A stretch of 5,446 bases of DNA, from assembly GCA_027365815.1 (NCBI GenBank), contig DAHXLV010000028.1, positions 1 to 5,446 on the forward strand. Reading direction: 5' to 3'. Under the pieces are notes generated by a model, which searched no databases, was not told where the DNA came from, and saw only the letters and a list, made by a program, of their open reading frames with translations. Shown here one piece after another: positions 1-5,446 of this stretch. Source of the stretch: Microcaldota archaeon. Its GTDB lineage: Archaea > Micrarchaeota > Micrarchaeia > Micrarchaeales > Micrarchaeaceae. Each line of letters begins with the position of its first letter. Positions within the stretch are counted from its first letter, which is position 1. The translations under genes and the position numbers were made by a program.

Positions 1-107
1 TGAGGATCTGTGATAACGTGTCCTACACTATGAGCGCTAAAATATTTCTCCCTGACCATCCAACAATATAATAAGCGTGCAGAGCGAAATAAGAATCTAG
101 TGGGAAA
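1..107. other. Left-edge region, coding status undecided
   Basis: This stretch is richer in A and T than the genes that follow. Two short open frames run off the left edge and cannot both be real. On the plus strand, a frame open from base 3 ends at TAA 69-71 and gives about 22 residues ending LPDHPTI, which could be the tail of an upstream gene. On the minus strand, an ATG at 59-57 opens a frame of about 19 residues starting MVREKYFSAHSVGH that leaves the window, which could be the start of a divergent gene. Neither is recognisable and both have fewer G or C third positions than the clear genes. Bases 72-107 have no coding signal and probably form the leader and promoter of the next gene. 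Confidence 0.3.
65..75 (+). promoter_or_regulatory. Possible archaeal TATA box for the family 2 glycosyltransferase
   Basis: The A/T run AATATAATAAG lies about 35-40 bases before the ATG at 108. If it acts as an archaeal TATA box, transcription would start roughly 25 bases downstream, near 95-100, giving a short leader of about ten bases. That agrees with the weak ribosome-binding signal before the ATG, where only TGGGAAA is present. The call rests on composition and spacing. The same A/T stretch could serve a divergent gene to the left if one exists. Confidence 0.35.
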
Positions 108-791
108 ATGCCGGTGAAGCCTTACGTGAGCATAATAGTGCCTACCAAGAACGAGGCCGGGAACATAAAACGCCTGGCAAAAGGCATACGTGAGGTCATG
201 GACGGCCAGTCCTACGAGATGATAGTGGTCGATGGTCGCTCCACAGACGGCACGGAAAGGGCCGTCAAGTCCTTGAAAGGGGTCACCCTTCTGCACGATG
301 AAGCCGGCAAGGGGTCGGCGCTCATAAGAGGCTTCGCCGCCTCGAAGGGGAGTATACTGATAGCGATGGATGCCGACCTGTCGCACAGGCCCGAGGAACT
401 GAAGCTGCTGATCGCCGGCATAGAGGCCGGGTATGACATGTGCAGCGGCTCAAGGTACATCACCGGCGGAGGAAGCGACGACATAACGCCGGTAAGGTGG
501 TTCGGCAGCAAGTTTTTCGTGATTCTTGTCAACCTGCTGTACGGGTCCCACTACACCGACATGTCATACGGGTACAAGGCGTTCACCAGGGAGGCGATAA
601 GGAGGATGCGCCTCAGGGAGCCCGGCCTCGGCATAGAGGCTGACATGCACACCAGGGCGGCAAAGATCGGGCTCAAGGTGATAGAGGTGCCTAGCTTCGA
701 GAAGAGGAGGACATACGGCAAAAGCAACGTACCGGCGATAAAGGCTGGAATCGAGACGCTGCGCACCATATTCGGCAACACAAGGCTGTGA
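108..791 (+). CDS. Family 2 glycosyltransferase, dolichol-phosphate-mannose-synthase-like
   Basis: Complete protein of 227 residues. It has the GT-A fold layout of family 2 enzymes: an N-terminal nucleotide-binding strand (VSIIVPTKNE, residues 7-16), then VVDGRSTDGT (40-49) in the position of the usual DDGSTDGT. The DXD metal and nucleotide-sugar motif is MDADLSHRPEE (87-97, aspartates 88 and 90), very like polyprenyl-phosphate mannose or glucose synthases. TDMSYGYKAF (150-159) and the basic RRTYGKS near residue 200 also fit that subfamily. Such enzymes move a sugar from GDP- or UDP-sugar to a polyprenyl phosphate on the cytoplasmic face. There is no C-terminal membrane domain, so it is the short, soluble or peripheral form; a hydrophobic stretch near 132-146 may contact the membrane. 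The ATG at 108 is the first start after an in-frame TAA at 90-92. The gene converges on a GT-C glycosyltransferase that could use its product. The exact sugar cannot be read from the sequence. Confidence 0.92.
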   Translation: MPVKPYVSIIVPTKNEAGNIKRLAKGIREVMDGQSYEMIVVDGRSTDGTERAVKSLKGVTLLHDEAGKGSALIRGFAASKGSILIAMDADLSHRPEELKLLIAGIEAGYDMCSGSRYITGGGSDDITPVRWFGSKFFVILVNLLYGSHYTDMSYGYKAFTREAIRRMRLREPGLGIEADMHTRAAKIGLKVIEVPSFEKRRTYGKSNVPAIKAGIETLRTIFGNTRL

Positions 792-794
792 TCA
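789..794. other. Abutting convergent stop codons (TGATCA)
   Basis: The plus-strand gene ends with TGA at 789-791 and the minus-strand gene ends with TGA read from 794 to 792. The two stops touch with no base between them and form the palindrome TGATCA. There is no room for an intergenic terminator, so each transcript must either end inside the opposing gene or end exactly here, giving overlapping antisense 3' ends. Confidence 0.9.
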
Positions 795-2501
795 GGAGCT
801 GGAATTCTTTATGCCAGTTATGTAGTAGAAGCCGAACGTCTTCTGCTGGTATGTCGCGTTGACTATGCTCTGCAGACTGAAGCTGCTCTCCACCCCGGTG
901 CACAGGTTGTTAGGGGTGTAGCACCAGTAGCCGTAGTCCATTACAAGGCAGCCGTACTGGCTCTTGTAGTCCTGGTAGCTGGACTGCGAGAGGTATGACA
1001 TCTGCGCGGCGCTGCGGTTGTTTATCATGAACAGTGTCGGGTCGTAGCTGAAGACAAGGCACTCCTTGGGTATCGCATTGCTGTTGTTGTACACGAAGCT
1101 CTCGTAGAACCTCGCATCGCCAGCCTGCGGAAGGGCGGACGGCTGCACCCCGAGCAGCGGGCCAAGCGAGTATATGGAATACGCGATCAGCACAAGTATC
1201 GCCGCATACGCGGCTATCTTGGCAACCTTCAGCTTCCTTTTCCCGGCGCGCTTCTTTGCTTCTATGTATGAAAGCGAGGCGGCGTATCCGCCGAAAATGC
1301 TTGCAGGCGCAATGAGCGCTAGCATGAACCTCCAATCTATGCCGAAGGTGACGCCTCCGCCGTAGAACGATGCATAAAGGAGGAAGAACGCGCCGAACCA
1401 GGCTAACAGTGCCAGAAACGCCCTCCTTTTTGTGAAGAACATGATGCACGCGCCAGCCACGAAAAGCAGTGTGAAGAAGACCGGCTGCATTATATATTGG
1501 TTTTTGTACGCGTCAGCCCAGAACGCTATGTTCGCGCAGGCGTTCGCCTCCAGGTTCTGCAGGTTTATCACGGAGTTGGCTGCGATGAAGCCCCCTCCAG
1601 AAGTGCAGCTCTGCTGTATGTATGAACCATGGTAGCCGTACGAGCCGCTTGTCAGCTGCACATACGAATACACGGCTTCCGGAGAGACCGAGATGACGAA
1701 TAGCAGCACGACGAGCAGGACCCTGAACGTCAGGGCTTTCTTCCTTACGAGCTTGGCAAACACGCCGCGCTTCTCCAGTATCAGGTAAAGCCCCAGTATC
1801 AGCGGCAGGTAGAACAGGGCGTCGACCTTCGTGTATGCGACCAGCGAAGCCGAGAACATCGCCCCCGAAAGCGTGAAGATGCTCTTCTTCTTGAGGAAGA
1901 CAAGCATGAGGAAGATCGCAGCAAGGGAGTATGCCATCATCGGCATGTCCGATGTAGTGGGCCTTGCCCATACCAATACGACGGGCGCGAGCCCCAGCAG
2001 CAGCGAAGAGAAAAGCCCGGCGACCGGGTCGCCAAGCAGGACTGTAGCAACAAGGAACGTGATGACCACCGCCGACAAGGTGACAAGCAGCATCGTGCCG
2101 TATGCCACGCCAAGATGGACGCCCAGCGCGCCGAATCCCATCGCCAGAGTGAACGATGTGCCTATCGGCTCGTGGAATACCTGGCCGATCGAGCACGCAA
2201 CCGGCGTACCGAAGTTGCACATCCACGCCTGCCCCATATGGAGCAGGTCCAGCGCGCCAGCCTGGTAAATGACGTCGTCGAAGAAGAGCAGCTGCGTGGG
2301 CTTCACTATGGCGAGCTCCGCAGACAGGAAGACCGCTGCAATGACGACAAGCGCGGCGATGTGCCATGCCTTTATCCGGCTTCCGCGGAGGACTTGTGCG
2401 ATCTGCTTCCTGGAGAGCACCACCGAAGCTATGGTGCCCAAGAAAGCTATCAGTATGCCTGCCGTGAAAAAATACTCCTCGATCCCAGCTGCAGCGACCA
2501 T
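792..2501 (-). CDS. GT-C membrane glycosyltransferase (ArnT/PMT-like)
   Basis: Integral membrane protein of 569 residues from the ATG at 2501, with about 12-13 hydrophobic segments. It has GT-C hallmarks. After the second membrane helix comes an acidic pair, D75-D76, in FFDDVIYQ, where the catalytic aspartate lies in polyprenyl-phosphate-sugar transferases. H110-E111-P112 resembles the conserved H-x-P of the PMT_2 family. R180-P181 with D185-M186 matches the R...D pattern before the mid-protein helices, followed by K225 and D227; DWRF (389-392) precedes the later helices. These enzymes transfer a sugar from a polyprenyl phosphate to an acceptor on the outer face of the membrane. The last 120 residues (about 450-569) form an outer domain with four Cys (481, 518, 527, 534) and four N-X-S/T sequons (472, 495, 548, 566). 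A TTG three bases upstream (2504) is an alternative start; the ATG is preferred because it makes a one-base stop-start overlap with the preceding carbamoyltransferase. Donor sugar and acceptor are unknown. Confidence 0.85.
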   Translation of the reverse strand: MVAAAGIEEYFFTAGILIAFLGTIASVVLSRKQIAQVLRGSRIKAWHIAALVVIAAVFLSAELAIVKPTQLLFFDDVIYQAGALDLLHMGQAWMCNFGTPVACSIGQVFHEPIGTSFTLAMGFGALGVHLGVAYGTMLLVTLSAVVITFLVATVLLGDPVAGLFSSLLLGLAPVVLVWARPTTSDMPMMAYSLAAIFLMLVFLKKKSIFTLSGAMFSASLVAYTKVDALFYLPLILGLYLILEKRGVFAKLVRKKALTFRVLLVVLLFVISVSPEAVYSYVQLTSGSYGYHGSYIQQSCTSGGGFIAANSVINLQNLEANACANIAFWADAYKNQYIMQPVFFTLLFVAGACIMFFTKRRAFLALLAWFGAFFLLYASFYGGGVTFGIDWRFMLALIAPASIFGGYAASLSYIEAKKRAGKRKLKVAKIAAYAAILVLIAYSIYSLGPLLGVQPSALPQAGDARFYESFVYNNSNAIPKECLVFSYDPTLFMINNRSAAQMSYLSQSSYQDYKSQYGCLVMDYGYWCYTPNNLCTGVESSFSLQSIVNATYQQKTFGFYYITGIKNSSS

Positions 2502-2503
2502 CA
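2499..2503 (-). other. TGATG stop-start overlap between carbamoyltransferase and GT-C gene
   Basis: Read on the minus strand, the carbamoyltransferase stop TGA (2503-2501) shares its final A with the ATG (2501-2499) of the GT-C gene. No good Shine-Dalgarno sequence lies just upstream, so re-initiation by the same ribosome is a reasonable expectation. This is the strongest sign in the window that two genes are made together. Confidence 0.75.
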
Positions 2504-4207
2504 AATCCCGGCCCTGTTTGTCACGAACAGCCCGTCGATGAACATGTACTTTGTCTTGGTGGCCTTCATCGTGTCAACCGCGTCCTGCGGCGTCATCGCT
2601 ATCGGCATTCCGTGTATGTTCAGGCTGGTGTTGAGCACCATGCCCCTGCCAGTCAGCCTTTTCATCCTCTTCAGCATCTCCTGGTACGCCTGGCCGCCGC
2701 TCCCGACCATCTGCGGCCTAGCTGTCCCGTCTATGTGCATTACAGCAGCCGTATGCTTGCGCGCATCCTCCCTCACCGAATATGCCATCGTCATCAGCCC
2801 GTCCATGCCCTTCCCGTCATAGTCTATGATGTGCGGCACGTCCTCCTCGAGTATCGCCGGTGCGAAAGGCTGGAACCACTCCCTCCTCTTCACGTGGAGG
2901 TTGAGCCGCTCCTTGACCTGTTCGGAATCGCTAGGGGCGAGTATGCTCCTGCCGCCGAGAGCTCTCGGCCCGTATTCCATCCTGTCCTGGAACCACATTA
3001 TGTAGTTGCCCTTGCTTATCAGCTCGGCCGCGTGCGACGCATGCTCCTCAACCGGCTGCCTCTGCACCACGAGGCTCCTGTCCCTCTTCAGCAGCTTCTC
3101 TGTCTCCTCGGCGTCATACGATGGGCCGAGGTACGGCGAGAGCCCGTAGCCGCTCTTGCCGCTCAGCATGTGGTCCACATAGAGCGCCGATCCCAGCGCT
3201 ATGCCCCCGTCTCCCATGTGCGGGAAGACGTACCACCGCTTCAATGCATCCAGCCTCCTTATCATCATGTTGGCCTTCACGTTGGAGAAGCAGCCGCCAG
3301 CCATCGCAACCTCGTGTATGCCGAACCTGTCGATGGAGTTGCTAACCAGCTTGGTTATTATGTTCTCGAAGAGCTGCTGCACGTAGTAGGCGAACTGCTC
3401 CCTCGGCGTCTTCCAGGCTATCCTCTCCAGCGCCACATACTGCTTCCACTGGCCGTACTTCGCGTGCACTATTGTACCGCTCGCTGACATCATGCTCTTC
3501 AGCACGTTGTCCTCCCACGAGAACGGGTACGAGTAGTCGGCCATCGCCATGAGCTTGCCCTCGTCTTCCTGTTCGCGCATGCCTGCAATGTTGGTTGCCT
3601 GCTCGTAGAATACGCCCAGAGAATCCCTGGCTGGTATGCTTATGTGCCTGTTGAGCTTGCCGTTCTCGGAAGTGCTGACCGACGCCGAGAGCCCGTCGCC
3701 AAGGCCGTCAACGGTAACGACAAGAGACCTTCCGAAAGGGGAGGTCAGCGCCGCGGTAGCTGCGTGCGCTGTGTGGTGCTCTACGGTATGGAGCTTGTAG
3801 CCGCGGAAGCCCATGCTGTTAAGCTGCCTGCTTATCACGGACCTGCTTACGCTGCCGCAAAGCGGCAGCACGCCTACGCCTGTAGAGGTGTACTTTATCC
3901 AGTGCCTGAAGCCCTCGAGCGCCGGCTTCGGCGTCTTCCTCCTCCTGAAGTTGTAGTAGCTCTCCTTTATGCCGGGGAATACGCGCCACAGCGTCTTAGC
4001 GAACTCCGTAGTGGTGAAAGCCACATGCTCCACGTCGGAAGGCTTTATCCTTGCGTAGTCGAGAGACGCCCTTATGGAGTTGTAAGGGAAGCTGACCTCG
4101 AACTTCCTCTTAGTGAAGCGCTCCTCGTTGGCCGCGAAGACTATCTCGCCATCCCGCACCAGCGCGGCCCCGGAGTCGTGCCCGTCCCACAGTCCAAGAA
4201 CATACAT
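2501..4207 (-). CDS. O-carbamoyltransferase, NodU/CmcH/TobZ family
   Basis: Complete, 568 residues from the ATG at 4207, close to the family's usual length. In this family a C-terminal YrdC-like domain makes carbamoyl-adenylate from carbamoyl phosphate and ATP, and an N-terminal Kae1-like domain passes the carbamoyl group to a hydroxyl of a sugar or small molecule, in the cytosol. Visible N-terminal features are the start VLGLWDGHDSGAA (3-15), NEERFTKRK (27-35), the metal-binding HxxxH in EHHTAHA (H144, H148), DGLGDG (167-172), GGCFSN (304-309) and PHMGDGG with D333, the likely third metal ligand. The C-terminal domain shows WFQDRMEYGPRALG (405-418), KRREWFQPFAP (440-450) and LNTSLNIHGMPI near the end. 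Asp408 stands where relatives usually have Gly. A TTG at 4219 would add four residues (MTDS), but family members normally begin right at the VLGL strand, so the ATG is chosen. It overlaps the downstream GT-C gene by one base, suggesting a sugar or glycolipid substrate. The substrate itself cannot be read. Confidence 0.93.
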   Translation of the reverse strand: MYVLGLWDGHDSGAALVRDGEIVFAANEERFTKRKFEVSFPYNSIRASLDYARIKPSDVEHVAFTTTEFAKTLWRVFPGIKESYYNFRRRKTPKPALEGFRHWIKYTSTGVGVLPLCGSVSRSVISRQLNSMGFRGYKLHTVEHHTAHAATAALTSPFGRSLVVTVDGLGDGLSASVSTSENGKLNRHISIPARDSLGVFYEQATNIAGMREQEDEGKLMAMADYSYPFSWEDNVLKSMMSASGTIVHAKYGQWKQYVALERIAWKTPREQFAYYVQQLFENIITKLVSNSIDRFGIHEVAMAGGCFSNVKANMMIRRLDALKRWYVFPHMGDGGIALGSALYVDHMLSGKSGYGLSPYLGPSYDAEETEKLLKRDRSLVVQRQPVEEHASHAAELISKGNYIMWFQDRMEYGPRALGGRSILAPSDSEQVKERLNLHVKRREWFQPFAPAILEEDVPHIIDYDGKGMDGLMTMAYSVREDARKHTAAVMHIDGTARPQMVGSGGQAYQEMLKRMKRLTGRGMVLNTSLNIHGMPIAMTPQDAVDTMKATKTKYMFIDGLFVTNRAGI

Positions 4208-4232
4208 CGAATCAGTCAAGAAGCTGTAAGGC

Positions 4233-4267
4233 TAGCCCCTTTGCAATACTCTCGTCATCAAGGGCTA
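4233..4267. repeat. Imperfect inverted repeat in the gap before the carbamoyltransferase gene
   Basis: TAGCCCCTT (4233-4241) and AAGGGCTA (4260-4267) are complementary over 8 base pairs with one unpaired C, around an 18-base loop. The left arm also lies in a perfect 8-base palindrome, GGCTAGCC (4230-4237), which could form a competing structure or a protein-binding site. In a minus-strand transcript the hairpin would sit 26 bases before the carbamoyltransferase ATG. It could be a leader structure, an operator or part of transcription termination; stem length alone is not far above chance. Confidence 0.35.
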
Positions 4268-4271
4268 AAAA
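4267..4271 (-). terminator. Possible T-run terminator after the threonyl-tRNA synthetase gene
   Basis: On the minus strand five T bases follow the threonyl-tRNA synthetase stop after about 14 bases. Archaeal polymerases can stop at short T-runs without a hairpin. Here the T-run precedes the inverted repeat, so this is not a bacterial-type intrinsic terminator. The same TTTTTA could instead be a weak TATA-like element for the carbamoyltransferase gene, about 60 bases from its ATG. Only one weak signal supports either reading. Confidence 0.22.
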
Positions 4272-4285
4272 CGTATGCCTGCGGT

Positions 4286-5446
4286 TCAGAATGGCTGCTC
4301 CCCGCTCCTTTCCGATATCTCCTTCTTGATCATCGAAATGAACTCCGCTGCGCTAATGCCCATCTTCTGCTTGCCGCTCCTGCTCCTCACCGATATGCTC
4401 TTCGAATCCGCCTCCTTCTTGCCCAGCACCACCATGTACGGTATCTTCTGCATCTGCGCCTCGCGTATCTTGTAGTCTATGGTCTTGTCAGACGCATCGG
4501 CGTCCACCCTGATGCCCTCCTCCCTGAGCCGCGCGTAGAGCTCATAAGCGTACTCGTTGGCCTGCTCCGATACGGTCACTATCCTAGCTTGCACCGGAGA
4601 GAGCCACGTCGGGAACTTTCCGTTGAGGTGCTCGATCAGCACCCCAAGGAACCTCTCCAGAGACCCGTAGATCACCCTGTGTATAACAACCGGCATGTGC
4701 TCCTTCCCGTCCTCTCCTGCATACTGCAGCCCGAACCTCTGCGGCAGCTGATAGTCTAGCTGCACGGTCGCGCACTGCCACTCCCTGCCCAGCGAATCCT
4801 TTATGTCATAGTCTATCTTCGGCCCGTAGAAGGCGCCCTCCTTCTCCTTTATCTCGTATCCAATTCCGTTCGCCTTCAGCGCCTTCTTCAGCGCGTTCGT
4901 CGCCTTCTCCCACATCTCCTCGCTGCCCAGGTGGCTGTCCGGCATCGTCGACAGCTTGGGCTTGTACTCCAGCCCGAACCTGCTGTAGAACTCGTGCACC
5001 AGCTTCAGCAGGGTGACCAGCTCCTGCTCTATCTGCTCCTCTGTAACGAATATGTGCGCGTCGTCCTGGGTGAGCTCCCTCACCCTGAAAAGGCCGCTGA
5101 GCGCCCCGCTTATCTCGTTCCTGTAGAGCCTGTCGAAGTCCGCCAGCCTCATCGGCAGCTCCCTGTAGCTCCTGCTCCTAGACTTGTATATCATCATGGC
5201 GAACGGGCAGCCCATGGGCTTCATGCCCAGCTCGTGGTCGTTGGCTTCGAAGACGAACATGTTCTCCCTGAAATGGTCTATGTGGCCGCTCACGCTCCAC
5301 AGCGCCGTGTCAGCCATCGAAGGCGCGGCTATCACCTGGTAGCCGTAATCGCCCAGGGTCTCCTTTATATACCTGACAAGCTCGTCGAATATGATGAAAC
5401 CTTTTGGGTGCCAGTAGACCATGCCTGGCGACACCTCCTGGAAGCT
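4286..5446 (-). CDS. Threonyl-tRNA synthetase, C-terminal part (runs off right edge)
   Basis: The frame is open to the last base, and 386 residues plus TGA are visible. The protein attaches threonine to tRNA-Thr in the cytosol. Residues here are counted from the right edge. The piece begins inside the class II catalytic core (SPGMVYWHPKG, 6-16). Motif 2 is at about 100-133 (RLADF, YRNE, then FRVRELTQDDAHIF). Motif 3 is VIHRVIYGSLERF (254-266). The three zinc ligands of the family are present: C80 in KPMGCP, H131 in DDAHIF and H256 in IHRVI. An anticodon-binding domain fills about 285-386, with VDADASDKTIDYKIREA typical of it. The sequence is of the common bacterial and eukaryotic type. By comparison with the roughly 640-residue enzyme of E. 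coli, about 260 N-terminal residues, including any editing domain, lie outside the window. A GTG at 5434 is only an internal Val codon, since SFQE continues the match upstream. CPFA replaces the usual CPGH after the zinc Cys. The gap to the next gene on this strand is 78 bp. Confidence 0.97.
   Translation of the reverse strand, partial: SFQEVSPGMVYWHPKGFIIFDELVRYIKETLGDYGYQVIAAPSMADTALWSVSGHIDHFRENMFVFEANDHELGMKPMGCPFAMMIYKSRSRSYRELPMRLADFDRLYRNEISGALSGLFRVRELTQDDAHIFVTEEQIEQELVTLLKLVHEFYSRFGLEYKPKLSTMPDSHLGSEEMWEKATNALKKALKANGIGYEIKEKEGAFYGPKIDYDIKDSLGREWQCATVQLDYQLPQRFGLQYAGEDGKEHMPVVIHRVIYGSLERFLGVLIEHLNGKFPTWLSPVQARIVTVSEQANEYAYELYARLREEGIRVDADASDKTIDYKIREAQMQKIPYMVVLGKKEADSKSISVRSRSGKQKMGISAAEFISMIKKEISERSGEQPF

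Noticed and set aside
1489..1498. A second A/T-rich TATA-like run inside the GT-C gene
   Set aside because: It is explained by the codons for Gln-Tyr-Ile-Met in an outer loop; no gene start lies suitably downstream.
1513..2367. A 284-codon minus-strand frame inside the GT-C gene
   Set aside because: It is a frame-shifted shadow of the GT-C gene, which has clear membrane segments and motifs; the shadow is rich in Arg, His and Ala with no domain.
2502..2504. TTG start for the GT-C gene
   Set aside because: It adds only one residue, and the ATG at 2501 gives the common TGATG overlap.
2612..3487. A 291-codon plus-strand open frame antisense to the carbamoyltransferase
   Set aside because: It is a shadow of the conserved gene; its His/Leu/Pro/Arg-rich translation has no recognisable domain.
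4217..4219. TTG start for the carbamoyltransferase
   Set aside because: Family members begin directly at the first beta strand, which matches the ATG at 4207; the extra four residues have no support.
3644..4759. A 371-codon open frame on the plus strand crossing the carbamoyltransferase and synthetase genes
   Set aside because: It is antisense to two clear conserved genes and crosses their intergenic gap. Its translation is a low-information mix rich in Arg, Leu, Pro and His, as expected when the opposite strand has few TTA, CTA and TCA codons.
5364..5371. A perfect archaeal-style TATA box, TTTATATA, on the plus strand
   Set aside because: It lies inside the synthetase coding sequence and encodes Tyr-Ile-Lys on the minus strand; no gene follows it on the plus strand within the window.
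5432..5434. GTG start that would make the synthetase a complete short protein
   Set aside because: The frame stays open to the window edge, the residues upstream continue the family match, and a protein starting here would lack part of the catalytic core.

Overview
This 5.4-kb window reads as chromosomal DNA of an archaeon, and I think a DPANN or Micrarchaeota-like one is possible. The support is codon use: in the first gene 15 of 20 Ile codons are ATA and 13 of 18 Arg codons are AGG or AGA. There is also an AT-rich TATA-like element but no convincing Shine-Dalgarno site before the full-length genes, and the glycosyltransferases are of the polyprenyl-phosphate type. Lineage is an inference; the sequence does not prove it. 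I see no RNA gene, mobile element or CRISPR array.

Layout, left to right. Bases 1-107 are AT-richer and mostly non-coding, with a possible promoter. Bases 108-791 (+) encode a family 2 glycosyltransferase resembling dolichol-phosphate-mannose synthase. Its stop codon directly abuts the stop of a convergent gene (792-2501, -), which encodes a polytopic GT-C membrane glycosyltransferase. Immediately upstream of that gene, sharing one base, is a NodU/CmcH/TobZ-type O-carbamoyltransferase (2501-4207, -). A 78-bp gap with an imperfect inverted repeat and a T-run separates it from the C-terminal 386 residues of a threonyl-tRNA synthetase (4286-5446, -), which runs off the right edge.

How they may work together. 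The family 2 enzyme would charge a polyprenyl phosphate with a sugar on the cytoplasmic face. The GT-C protein would use such a lipid-linked sugar on the outer face of the membrane. The carbamoyltransferase, translationally linked to the GT-C gene, would add a carbamoyl group to a sugar or small molecule in the cytosol. The simplest joint reading is a small surface-glycan module producing a carbamoylated glycan or glycolipid. Each enzyme family assignment is well supported; the joint pathway is inference. The threonyl-tRNA synthetase is a housekeeping gene and probably marks ordinary chromosomal context.
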